Assembly (NCBI GenBank): GCA_011947345.1
Contig: JAAVTG010000131.1
Coordinates: forward strand, 1-45,757
Length of the DNA stretch: 45,757 nucleotides
Direction of reading: 5' to 3'
DNA from: Phytophthora quininea
Lineage: Eukaryota > Oomycota > Peronosporomycetes > Peronosporales > Peronosporaceae
The stretch's first letter is position 1; every line of letters starts with the position of its first letter. This document shows, one piece after another, positions 31,541 through 41,741 of this stretch. The notes beneath the pieces are model-generated. The model was not told where the DNA came from, ran no database searches, and saw nothing but the letters and a program-made list of their open reading frames with translations. A program made the translations under genes and the position numbers.

Positions 31541-33052
31541 ATGTCTGCCGCTCTCTCCCTGAACCTGCAGAGCGCCGACTGCATCAAGGCCAACGTCGAA
31601 GGCGTGCAGCGCAAGACCAAGATCTTCTGCACGCTGGGCCCCGCCTGCTGGTCCGAGGAGGGTCTGCTCAAGCTCATTGACGCCGGCATGAACGTGGCTC
31701 GCTTCAACTTCTCGCACGGCGACCACGCCAGTCACCTGGCGTGTTTGACCCGCCTGCGTGCCGCCCTCGCCAAGCGCCCCAACAAGAACGTGGCCATCAT
31801 GCTGGACACGAAGGGCCCTGAAATCCGTACCGGTTTCCTGGCCAACAAGGACAAGGTGACGATCCAGAAGGACTCGCTCATCGAGCTGACCACGGACTAC
31901 GAGTTTCTCGGAGACGAGACCAAGATCGCGTGCTCGTACCCCGAGTTGCCGCAGTCCGTGCAGGTCGGCGGCTCCGTTCTTGTTGCCGACGGCTCGCTGG
32001 TGCTGACGGTCGTGGAGATTAAGGACAACGGCATTGTTTGCCGCGCCAACAACACGGCCACGCTGGGCGAGCGCAAGAACATGAACCTGCCCGGCTGCAA
32101 GGTGCTGCTCCCCACGCTGACCGAGAAGGACGAGGACGACCTGGTGAACTGGGGCCTTGTGCACGGCATCGACTACATTGCTGCTTCCTTTGTGCGCACG
32201 GGCCAGGACCTCGACAACATCCGCAAGGTGCTGGGCCCCCGCGGTCGCGGCATCAAGATCATCTCGAAGATCGAGTCGCACGAGGGCATGGAGAACTTCG
32301 ACGAGATCCTGGAGAAGACCGACGGCATCATGGTTGCTCGTGGTGACCTGGGCATGGAGATCCCTCCCGAGACGGTGTTCCTGGCGCAGAAGATGATGAT
32401 CCGCAAGGCCAACCTGGCCGGCAAGCCGGTGGTCACGGCCACGCAGATGCTGGAGTCGATGATCAAGGCGCCGCGCCCGACCCGTGCCGAGTGCACGGAT
32501 GTGGCCAACGCCGTCCTGGACGGCACGGACGCTGTGATGCTCTCGGGCGAGAGCGCCAACGGCGACTACCCGACGCAGGCTGTGGAGGTGATGGCCGCGA
32601 CGTGCCTGCAGGCCGAGACCGCCATCCACTACAACGACGTGTACCAGTCGCTGCGCAACGCCGTGCTGGACGTGAACGGCCCGATGCAGACGGCGGAGGC
32701 CGTGGCGTCGTCGGCCGTGAAGACGGCCATCGACATTGACGCCAAGATGCTGGTGGTGCTGACGGAGACGGGCAACACGGCTCGTCTTGTTGCTAAGTTC
32801 CGCCCGCAGATGCCGGTGCTGGTGCTGACTGCTCTGGAGCAGACGGCCCGCCAGTCGGAGGGTTTCCTGAAAGGCGTTGTGGCTCGTTGCGTGGGCTCGA
32901 TGATCGGCACGGACTCGATCCTGTACCGCGCGACGGAGACTGGCAAGGAGCTGGGCTGGCTGAAGAAGGGCGACGCGGTGGTTGCCGTGCACGGCATCCA
33001 GGAGGCCAAGTCCGGGTCGACGAACCTGCTGAAGGTGCTGTTCGTGGAGTAA
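31541..33052 (+). CDS. Pyruvate kinase, type A copy 3
   Basis: Full-length 503-aa pyruvate kinase, apparently identical in protein to A2 and with intact motifs ([45 protein letters not shown]). It is the rightward gene of the head-to-head pair, followed by type-B copy 2 on the same strand 1.0 kb downstream. No introns or shifts. Confidence 0.95.
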   Translation: MSAALSLNLQSADCIKANVEGVQRKTKIFCTLGPACWSEEGLLKLIDAGMNVARFNFSHGDHASHLACLTRLRAALAKRPNKNVAIMLDTKGPEIRTGFLANKDKVTIQKDSLIELTTDYEFLGDETKIACSYPELPQSVQVGGSVLVADGSLVLTVVEIKDNGIVCRANNTATLGERKNMNLPGCKVLLPTLTEKDEDDLVNWGLVHGIDYIAASFVRTGQDLDNIRKVLGPRGRGIKIISKIESHEGMENFDEILEKTDGIMVARGDLGMEIPPETVFLAQKMMIRKANLAGKPVVTATQMLESMIKAPRPTRAECTDVANAVLDGTDAVMLSGESANGDYPTQAVEVMAATCLQAETAIHYNDVYQSLRNAVLDVNGPMQTAEAVASSAVKTAIDIDAKMLVVLTETGNTARLVAKFRPQMPVLVLTALEQTARQSEGFLKGVVARCVGSMIGTDSILYRATETGKELGWLKKGDAVVAVHGIQEAKSGSTNLLKVLFVE

Positions 33053-34054
33053 GCGTGTTAGTACAATAGATGAATAGCCAGCAACTACACCTCAATAGAC
33101 GATCGACGTTGGCATTTTTGTTTGCTCAGTTGACATGTTGAAGCGATGTGCGTTCTCATTCGTGATTGGTCACTCACTTCAACCTGAATTCTCCTATAGA
33201 TAGCCTTACACTTTCTTGTGGGACGATCAAGGCCCGAACCGGTCTGGCTGTCGCGGATCAACGCAAGTCAGCCAAGACTTTCGTTGATACGAACGCATGT
33301 TTTTAGATGGCGCTAAACCATCAATGCGCAAGCGTTAGTTTTAGACGATTCTCGCAGCATTGAACTTTCTCGAAGGGAGTGAAGATTTTGTGGACATGGT
33401 ATTGCGTTTGTTTGATCTCGATCGCTAGCTTGTTCGGGTGTTGACGAAGAGGTCGCCGTTCGCAAGTATCCCGTCGATATACAGTTTCCTCGGCGTCTTG
33501 AGTGCGGGGTCTTGCGAGCCTGACGAAGCGAATTGCAGTCGGTGCAAAACTTTTCGCGTCCGAAAGCGCCGGCATCTCGTAAAATGCCAACCTAAACTTC
33601 AGTGACGAAATGGAATGATGCCGCGGGGATGCCGGGTGGCGAAGCTCTTCATTGCAATCGATCTCAGTCTGATTTCCCGGTTGCAATTTGCAAGCGGTGC
33701 GGTGGTTGCAGAATGCGTGCAATACTGCGTCTGGGCTGCCCAACGTCGAACGCGTATTTCGGGACCACTGCTGACAGACTACCTTTGAGGAATACTTTCA
33801 ACGGCGCGCTGCAGCGAGCCCGATCACAATTGACGCTTTGCTTCAGGATTGCCAAGCAGCCCAGCAAGCGCGATGACACGCAGGCTGCTTGTCTTTGCCG
33901 CAGCAGGACGAAGCGGCCAATCACAGCGCGCGCACAATCTAGGACTCAGGGTCCTTGAAGTCCAGCTGCGGACTCCGCTGCAGCGTAGCCACAGTCGAAT
34001 CCGCCGCACAGCGCTCAAGCCCCCAAGCCCCCAAAGCAAGCCTCCCCCTCTGCC
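33053..34054. other. 3' flank of A3 and upstream region of B2, no gene recognised
   Basis: The first 665 bp belong to the repeat arm and hold a minus-strand open frame (33321..33743, 140 codons) whose mirror copy is at 28678..29076. It has no recognisable domain, and its conservation is explained by the duplication. The remaining 340 bp lead to B2. No initiator match was seen close to the B2 start. Confidence 0.45.
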
Positions 34055-35572
34055 ATGTCGGGAGCCATCGGACTGAGCCAGCAGGGCGTCGAGCTCGACA
34101 GCATCATGCGCAGTACCGAAGGCGTCGAGCGCAAGACCAAGATCTTCTGCACGCTGGGCCCGGCCTGCTGGTCCCAGGACGGCATCGGCGAGCTCATCGA
34201 CGCCGGCATGAACGTGGCGCGCTTCAACTTCTCGCACGGCGACCACGCCAGTCACGCAGACACGCTCAACCGCCTGCGTGGGGCGCTGGCCAGCCGTCCC
34301 CACAAGAACGTGGCCATCATGCTGGACACCAAGGGCCCTGAAATCCGCACGGGCTTCCTGGCCAACAAGGACAAGGTGACGATCGAGAAGGACGCCACTC
34401 TGGAGCTGACGACGGACTACGAGTTCCTCGGAGACGAGACCAAGATCGCGTGCTCGTACCCGGAGTTGCCGCAGTCCGTGCAGGTCGGAGGTTCCGTCCT
34501 CGTTGCCGACGGTTCGCTGGTGTTGACCGTGTTGGAGGTCAAGGACGACAGCATTGTGTGTCGTGCTAACAACACGGCAACTATTGGCGAGCGCAAGAAC
34601 ATGAACCTGCCCGGCTGCAAAGTGTTGCTCCCCACGCTGACCGAGAAGGACGAGGACGACCTGGTGAATTTTGGCCTGATGCACGGCGTCGACTACATCT
34701 CGGCCTCGTTTGTCCGTACCGGTCAGGATATCGACAACATCCGCAAGGTGCTGGGTCCGCGTGGCCGTGGCATTAAGATTATTGCCAAAATAGAGTCGCA
34801 CGAAGGAATGGAGAACTTCGACGAGATTTTGGCCAAGACCGACGGCATCATGGTTGCTCGTGGTGACCTGGGCATGGAAATTCCGCCGGAGAAGGTGTTC
34901 CTGGCGCAGAAGATGATGATCCGCAAGGCCAACATTGCCGGCAAGCCGGTGGTCACGGCCACGCAGATGCTGGAGTCGATGATCAAGGCGCCGCGCCCGA
35001 CCCGTGCCGAGTGCACGGATGTGGCCAACGCCGTCCTGGACGGCACGGACGCTGTGATGCTCTCGGGTGAGACTGCCAACGGCGACTACCCGACGGAGGC
35101 CGTGTCCATGATGGCCAAGATCTGTGTCCAGGCTGAGGGAGCGATCCATTACGATGAGCTGTACCAGGCTCTGCGAAACTCGGTGCTCGACACGTACGGC
35201 CCGATGTCTACGCAGGAAGCCATCGCTTCGTCGGCTGTGAAGACGGCCATCGACATCAACGCCAAGATGATTATCGTGCTGACCGAGTCTGGCAGCACTG
35301 CTCGTCTGGTGTCCAAGTTCCGCCCGTCGATGCCAGTGCTGGTGCTGACTGCGATGGCCGGCAGTGCTCGCCAGGCCGAGGGCTTTTACAAGGGCGTGAA
35401 AGCTCGCTGCATGGGCTCCATGATCGGCACGGACTCGATCCTGTACCGCGCCACGGATCTGGGCAAGCAGTTCGGCTGGTGCAAGCCTGGTGACACCGTC
35501 ATCGCCCTGCACGGCCAGATCGAGGCGCGCTCCGGCTCGACCAACATGCTCAAGGTGCTGACTGTAGATTAA
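34055..35572 (+). CDS. Pyruvate kinase, type B copy 2
   Basis: Full-length 505-aa pyruvate kinase, starting MSGAIGLSQQGVELDSIMRS. Motifs: [65 protein letters not shown]. No introns or shifts. It is the orthologue-like partner of B1 and differs from type A at many silent sites, except in a central stretch of 131 nt (34937..35067) that is identical to type A. The paired A-B order here (A3 then B2, plus strand) differs in transcript order from A1/B1 (B1 then A1, minus strand). Confidence 0.95.
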   Translation: MSGAIGLSQQGVELDSIMRSTEGVERKTKIFCTLGPACWSQDGIGELIDAGMNVARFNFSHGDHASHADTLNRLRGALASRPHKNVAIMLDTKGPEIRTGFLANKDKVTIEKDATLELTTDYEFLGDETKIACSYPELPQSVQVGGSVLVADGSLVLTVLEVKDDSIVCRANNTATIGERKNMNLPGCKVLLPTLTEKDEDDLVNFGLMHGVDYISASFVRTGQDIDNIRKVLGPRGRGIKIIAKIESHEGMENFDEILAKTDGIMVARGDLGMEIPPEKVFLAQKMMIRKANIAGKPVVTATQMLESMIKAPRPTRAECTDVANAVLDGTDAVMLSGETANGDYPTEAVSMMAKICVQAEGAIHYDELYQALRNSVLDTYGPMSTQEAIASSAVKTAIDINAKMIIVLTESGSTARLVSKFRPSMPVLVLTAMAGSARQAEGFYKGVKARCMGSMIGTDSILYRATDLGKQFGWCKPGDTVIALHGQIEARSGSTNMLKVLTVD

Positions 35573-36485
35573 GCGACGGCGCCAATCGACCGGGTTGATT
35601 GTTGCAGCCGCAGGTTAAGAAACCTCCCTAACACATGAGTCTTGAATGGAAAGCTACTAGAGCAGCTGAAGCAAGTGCATGGCATCCTGGCGTCGTGGTC
35701 GTCTTCTTATCCAACTCGGCCAACGATGCCAGATTCAATGAAAGATGTGCAGGCAACAGCCTGAAGGATGTTGCTTCATGACGCTGCTCACCTGCTTCAG
35801 GAAGCTGCGCGCGCGTTGCCACCGCTAAGCTACCTATACTCAACTGCTGACGTCGACCCGCAGCACTGCTTGGTGTTGACGCGCCCGCCATTGCGTTTCA
35901 GGACCGCGTTGTCGACGATCCACACGATCTGCGCGGCCGCAGTTCGTTGCGATGGCAATGATAACGCCCATGCTTAACTTCGAGCTTATTGCAGCTCCCG
36001 ACCGAAGTTCACATGGCAGCGGAGACCGCAGCGACTTGCAACCATGGCACCTGCGATAAACAACGCCATTTTACCAGTCGGATGTGCACCGAAGCATAAG
36101 CTACAGGAGAGTAAACCCCCAGAAGAGAAAGCCTTTGCCAGGATAGTGTCCATGCTTCTCCATCATGTGCAAGCTGTGCACAGTTCGCACAGAAAATGAA
36201 TTAACACCCGTTAAGTATTTGAAGGCGCACGTAACGAAGCGCCGGACGTTTTCTCTCTTGTTGGATAAGGGACTCGCGCCACAGCGAGCGAGCGAGCAGG
36301 CGAAGGAGCGAGAAGAGAACGCGGAAGCTCCAGGCGCCCCCCGCCGTCCGCAGCGCAGAGCAGAGCAGACCCCAGCGCGTCGTCCACCCCGTACGCGCCG
36401 CCTGCTCCTCTTGATTTAACTCGGAAAATCTAGCTAATCTTTTCCTTTTCTGCCGGCAGACTTATTGTTATAATTCCTTAGAGAA
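35573..36485. other. Intergenic, no gene recognised
   Basis: About 0.9 kb between the 3' end of pyruvate kinase B2 and the start of the trehalose gene. Only short frames without domains are seen (for example 36165..36419 +). It should contain the promoter of the trehalose gene; no good initiator match was found. Confidence 0.45.
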
Positions 36486-39400
36486 ATGCTGCAGCGCCTG
36501 CGCCACGCCGTGGGCTGGGGCCTGCCGGCGCCCCTCCGGGCACGCGCGTGGACTTCCAGGTGTGCGCGCCCCTGGGCCACGGCCAGACGCTGTGGCTCGT
36601 GGGGACCTGCCGGCGCTCGGCGGCTCCGTGGACGTGGTGCCCAACACGGGCGGCGCCGGGGCCGAGGGCGGCCTGCAGCTGGTGACCACGCCCGATCTGT
36701 ACCCCATCTGGTACAATCTGGAGCCCGTGCTGGCGCCTGCAGGCTCCGTGGTACGCTACCGCTACGCCGTGTGCTCTGGGAGCCGCTTCCTGCGCTACGA
36801 AGGCACCGCCGAGTCCGGCCCCGTGACCAGGGCTCACGGTGGGACAGGGCTACGTGCAGGCTCAAGACACGCTGGATGCGCGGCCCCGACGCCGCTCGTC
36901 TCTCTGCAGCGACGACGAGATTGCAGGGGCCAAGGGACTGGCAGGGAGTACAGGTGCAGGCACAGCAGAGACGGAAGAAGCGAGCGATGACGAGGATGTA
37001 CCGCCGCCCGCTTTTTGGGAGTAATCCCTCGGCTCAGCTCTGGACAGGCGTTTGTGGATCGTCGCGCGAATGGGAGCGAGAACGGAGGAGGAGGGCTGTA
37101 CCGTAGCAACAGTCGGAGACCGCCCGGATCGGGCAGAATGCTGACGGATGTGATTGCAGAGGAAAACGACGCCGTGACGTCGAGTCCAAATCTCGGTCGC
37201 CACAATTCAGGTCGGATGCGAACTGCGTCTGTGCCAGCGATTGCGGAGGACATGTCTAGCCCAGCCTCCAAATTGCGGACAGTCTCGGAGGACATGCCCA
37301 ACGCGGCGCCTTCATCGCCGCGGACAGCAACCAATGTGACCATGGAGGCGACAGACGGCGTTATTATCGCTGTCCACAGGCTACCAGTACTTGTGCACCG
37401 AACCCCGAGGGCCACTACCACATCGAGTGGGAGGACGACAACCTCATCTGCCCGTCGGGCCTGCTGAAGGACTCATATCGCGAGGCAAACTTTGATCGAG
37501 TTAGCTCTATGCGATTAACGTGGGTCGGCACGGTGCATTGTGCCGAGCCGATTCCAAAGGAGGACGAGGAGCGACTGGCCAAGCAGCTCGAGGACTTCCA
37601 TTGCGTCCCAGTTTTCCTGCAAGAGCCGCTGGGATCGACGTTCCACAAGTTTTGCTACGGTACGCTTTGGCCAGTTTTCCACAACATTGTGGACGTCTAT
37701 GGCGCGTTACCCACGCGCTGGTGGAACCCTGGGCAGCAGCGCAATGCCTGGGCCAGCTACAAGACGGTCAATCGCATTTTCGTGAACAAGGTGATTGAGG
37801 TTTATAACGAAGGAGATCTTGTGTGGGTGCATGGACTCCATCTGCTGTGTGCTCCAAGTTTCCTGTCGCGGCGCCTGCCTTCAGTGAACGTGGGCATCTT
37901 TTTGCACACGCCATTCCCAAGCTCGGAGATTTTTCGGACCTTGTCGATGCGTGCAGACTTGTTGCGTGGTGTACTTGCCGCTGATCACATCGGATTTCAC
38001 TTGTATGAGCACGCGCGGCACTTCCTGACAAGCTGCCGTCGCATTTTGGGGCTCAAGTACAGTGCACAGCCTGGTGGTTACATTGGCGTCGAGTACAATG
38101 GCCGAATGGTAATGTTGACTATAAGTCACATCGGCATCGAACCGAACTTCATGGATCGAATCAGCGAAACCCCACAGGTTCAGGAAGACATGGCCATGCT
38201 TGCCTCAAAATACGAGAACGACAAGCGCACTGTATTCGTGAGTGTCGACCGGGTGGAGCGTCTGAAGGGCATTTTGCTGAAGATTGGCGCCATCGAGTTC
38301 TTCTTGGCTCAGCATCCCCAGTATGTGGACAGAGTGCAGTTCGTGCAGATTGGGATTTGGGATTCGGCCAACGTGACCCCAGAGAACGACAGCGTGCGTG
38401 CAGAAATCTTGGCATCGACGAAGCGTATCAATAATCGCTATGGTGCCAACCGGAAAGAGCCGCTCTTTGCTTACTCGGAGGTGGAGAACACGGATATGGC
38501 TTCAAGGTTGCCTCTGTGGCGTATGGGTCATGTGCTGCTGACAACCTCGGTGCGCGACGCGGTGAACCTATACCCCTTTGAGTTTATTTACGCGCACGAG
38601 CTGGCCAAGTCGCCTGGTGTGGTGATTGTGTCGGAGTTTTCCGGTAGTAGTCGAGTTCTTACGGGCAGTATAGGTGTGAACCCGTGGAAGCGCGAGGAGA
38701 TTATCCAGGCGATGGAGCTGGCGCTGAATATTTCGGACGAGGAGAGACTTGCGCGCCACGAGAAAGACCTCGAGTATATTACGACCAACTCGCGCACGAA
38801 GTGGGCCGAACGGATTCTCGTTGATTTGAAGCGGACTAAGAAGCAGACTGCTGAGGGCGAGTACATGGGCTACGGTCTGGGACTAGGCTTCCGGATGTTA
38901 GAGTTCAACGCTGGCTTCAAGATGCTGGAGACCGACGTCGTCGCCAAGGCGTACCGCGAGACGTTCCGTCGTGTGATTTTCTTCGACTACGGTAATACGC
39001 TGACACTTGAGGAACCTGCAGGCTCGCACAACTTCGCAAAGTATCTCACTGGTAGCGACGCCTTGGTATCCAAGGCGGAAACTCCGAAGGCATCGCCTGA
39101 CCTGCTAGCGTCCTTAGCTCTGTTATGCGCTGACCCTCGCAACACAGTTTTCGTATTGAGTGGCAAAGAGCGTTTGGATCTCGAGAAGACGTTAGGGTCT
39201 GTGCGTGGGCTGGGACTTGCTGCTGAGCACGGCTACCTGTACAAGTGGGGCACTGGAACCAACACCAACACTGGCAGTACAGCAGACAGTCGGGCACCGC
39301 CTTCGAGTAGCGGCAGCTCCAGCAGTTTGGTGAGTGATGTGGAAGAAGGCGTCTGGTTGTGCACGAAGGACAACTTCGATGACTCGTGGAAAGACGTGGT

Positions 39401-40360
39401 GCATGCGGTCATGGATATTTATACGCAGCGCACACACGGCACGTACATCGAGCTGAAGGGCAGCTCGCTGCTGTGGCAGTATCGAGATGCCGATCCGGAG
39501 TTCGGGCAGTTGCAAGCCAAGGAGCTCCACGACCAGCTTTTGCAGGTACTAGAGCACTTCCAGGTGGAGGTCGTGACGGGCACAGACTACCTGGAGGTGC
39601 GTCCCGAGGGTGTCGATAAAGGCGTCATTGTCGATCGAGTCATGTCTACAATTGAATCTGCAAGCGGCCAGTACGTTGACTTTATCCTGTGCGTGGGCGA
39701 CGATCTCTCGGATGAGTTCATGTTCCAGTACCTGGAGGATGTGCGCAACCGATCGAACCTCTTCACAGTGACAGTGGGGAAGAAACCCAGTGCAGCAAAG
39801 TACTTTGTCAATGACGTGGACCAGGTGATGGAGATTGTACACGCCATGACCAAGGTCTCGACGGCCGCGAAGCGCAACTTCTCGATGAACGATCTTCGAC
39901 TATTCGATCGCAATGTCACCAACAGGTACTGGTCCCTTGTGTGTTGCTGTGCTATCGAGTGTTTGTTTGTCTGACTTGTCTTGTTTTCAGCGGAGGTCTG
40001 CTGTCTTTCCATCGGCCTGAGGGCCTGAACCGGCCGTCAGGTCTGGGCTACATGAGCGACGGCAGCTTTGAGGGCATGAAATCGTCTCCATTTGAGAGTC
40101 TCGCGGGGAGCGAGGACGCCCCTAAGTCAGAAGAGCACACAGAAGCAGCCCCCAGCTCTCTTGGAGGCCGTGGCATCGCCAGTAGAGGCGGTCTGAGCGG
40201 CATGGGAGGTGGCTTGGGCGGCGGACGCAACTCAATGTCCATGAGCTCGTTGTCGACAGCAGGAATGCCTTCGCTGCATCCCACGTCGTCCACCTACGAG
40301 CAATATCTGAGCAATGTCGACGAAGCAGAGGAAGAGGAGGAAGGCGGTATTTTCTTCTAA
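36486..40360 (+). CDS. CBM20-trehalose-6-phosphate synthase/phosphatase fusion
   Basis: A 1,270-aa protein after bridging. The N terminus is a starch-binding CBM20 domain (VDFQVCAPLGHGQTLWLVGD, then LPALGG and YPIWYNLEPVLAPAGSVVRYRYAV). A Ser-rich acidic linker follows. Then comes the GT20 synthase domain (HYHIEWEDDNLICPSGLLKD, GIFLHTPFPSSEIFR, SVDRVERLKGILLK, DAVNLYPFEF, SEFSG), then an HAD phosphatase domain (RVIFFDYGNTLTLEE, VFVLSGKERLDLEK, GDDLSDEFMFQYL). A 65-nt intron lies at 39926..39990; the last exon encodes a Gly/Ser-rich tail ending in an acidic EEEEEGGIFF. Single-base shifts lie near 36532, 36602, 36831, 37014 and 37401, all before the synthase core; the net correction restores a multiple of three. 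The usual synthase DYHL is GLHL and the phosphatase DxDGT is DYGNT, so catalysis by both domains is doubtful. Confidence 0.85.
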
Positions 40361-40566
40361 GCTGGCTGGTTGCTGGGGCACATGCGGTCAGCACTCAATA
40401 GGTAAGCCACGACAGGCGAAACAGGCGTCACCTGGCCACGTAAATATGCGAACAGAGCAAGTCGCAGGTTACGCTGTGAGGGTTGCTGGGCGAGTCAAAG
40501 CAAGAGCAGGCCGGCAATGGCGAGGCGGGCAACTAATACAATGGATGGTTAAAGCTTGCACTCATG

Positions 40567-41616
40567 TTACTGGTCGATGTACTTCTCTTGGACGTCAGGT
40601 GCGCTTTGATCCCCAAAGGCGTAGTCCTTGACGACAGCAGTCTGGAAGTCGACGCCCGTGAAGACGAAGCCGTTGGCCTTGTCGATTGCGACAACAAGTT
40701 TTTGCAGCGTTGCGGGGTCCTGAATCTGCAGCGGCAAGAAACTCACGAGACTGAAATCTTCAATGACGTCAACCAGAGCCTCGTTCATGCGGCGGAAGCG
40801 CTCGGCAAGCAGCGACGTTGGGATCGTGGTATGTCGTGGCTCCAGCGAAATCTGCGCTTCGTCTTCAGCGTCGTCCGGCTCATCAAGACGATCTAGCAGA
40901 TACCGGAGATCCAATACATCCGTATAGAAGTCCAAGTTGAACGCTGGAAAACAAAAGAATCAGTCAGGTTGATATGGCGTCGTTGCGCCGAGTTTCGTAC
41001 CGAGTTTGCCGTATTGCTGCATCAAGTCGATCTTGGACAACACGTTGATGTGCGGCAGCTCCAGCCGCACCATCGACGACAAGCTCAGCATCACCACCGA
41101 CACGAACTTGGAGCTGTCAGTGCAGTGATGTGCGTCCACTAAATGCACCACCGCCAACTACAACGACAGCAACATCAGCTACATCACTGCCATCTCTACG
41201 ATTTCAACCACCAATTGAAGACCCACCCTGTAGCCGAGCTTCTGCAGTTTGCGCAGAATGCTGTGCACGCTATTCTCGTGCGTGTAGAGCTCCACTTGGC
41301 CTGGAAAGTCGAATAAAACGTACTTGTCCTTGAGTGCCGCGAGCTTTTCCTCCAGCCAGTCGAAGTTGACGTCGATGTAGTCCATGCAGTAGACCAGGCC
41401 TCCGTTCGGGCCGAGACTGAGCTCCTCCATCACGTTCTCGAGGCTGACCATCTCCATCACGTCCACGTCCGCAACGTACGGCAGCTGCTCGTTGGCGGGG
41501 TCCATGTTGACCACCGCTACATCTCGGCGGTTGGCCTGCAGGAACTGCTGCATGCCGTTGCAGTACGTCGTCTTGCCCGAGCCCGGCGGGCCCAGCACAA
41601 TCTGCGCGAACGGCAT
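40567..41616 (-). CDS. GPN2: GPN-loop GTPase 2
   Basis: A 307-aa GTPase of the GPN family that helps assemble and import RNA polymerase II. Exons: 41227..41616, 41001..41157 and 40567..40943, with introns 41158..41226 (GTGGGT donor, TTGTAG acceptor) and 40944..41000 (GTACGA donor, CTGAC branch, TTCCAG acceptor). Summed coding length is 924 nt with no correction. Motifs: P-loop GPPGSGKTTYCNGMQ, NMDPANEQLPYV, the GPN loop in SLGPNGGLVYCMDY, switch FDFPGQVELYTHE, and guanine-specificity NVLSKIDLM. Convergent with the trehalose gene, 207 bp between stops. Confidence 0.92.
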
Positions 41617-41741
41617 CTCGGTTGGCTAAAGCGAGCTGGTCAGAAAATCGCAGTAGAGAGACAAATGTTACAATAGAGTTCCAAAATGCTAAAATTGAGG
41701 TGTTGAAGCTATGGCAAAACGAGAAGTGATACTATTTGGCC

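Larger units (their letters stand above)
31489..33718. repeat. Right arm of 2.2-kb inverted repeat (pyruvate kinase A3)
   Basis: Mirror of 28679..30908. The inner edge starts at the initiator element of A3. The outer edge is near 33718, beyond which the two flanks are unrelated. Confidence 0.9.

Noticed and set aside
31457..32992. Open frames of about 500 codons antisense to the pyruvate kinases
   Set aside because: They mirror strongly biased GC-ending codons of the sense genes, are His/Leu/Arg-rich and match no family.
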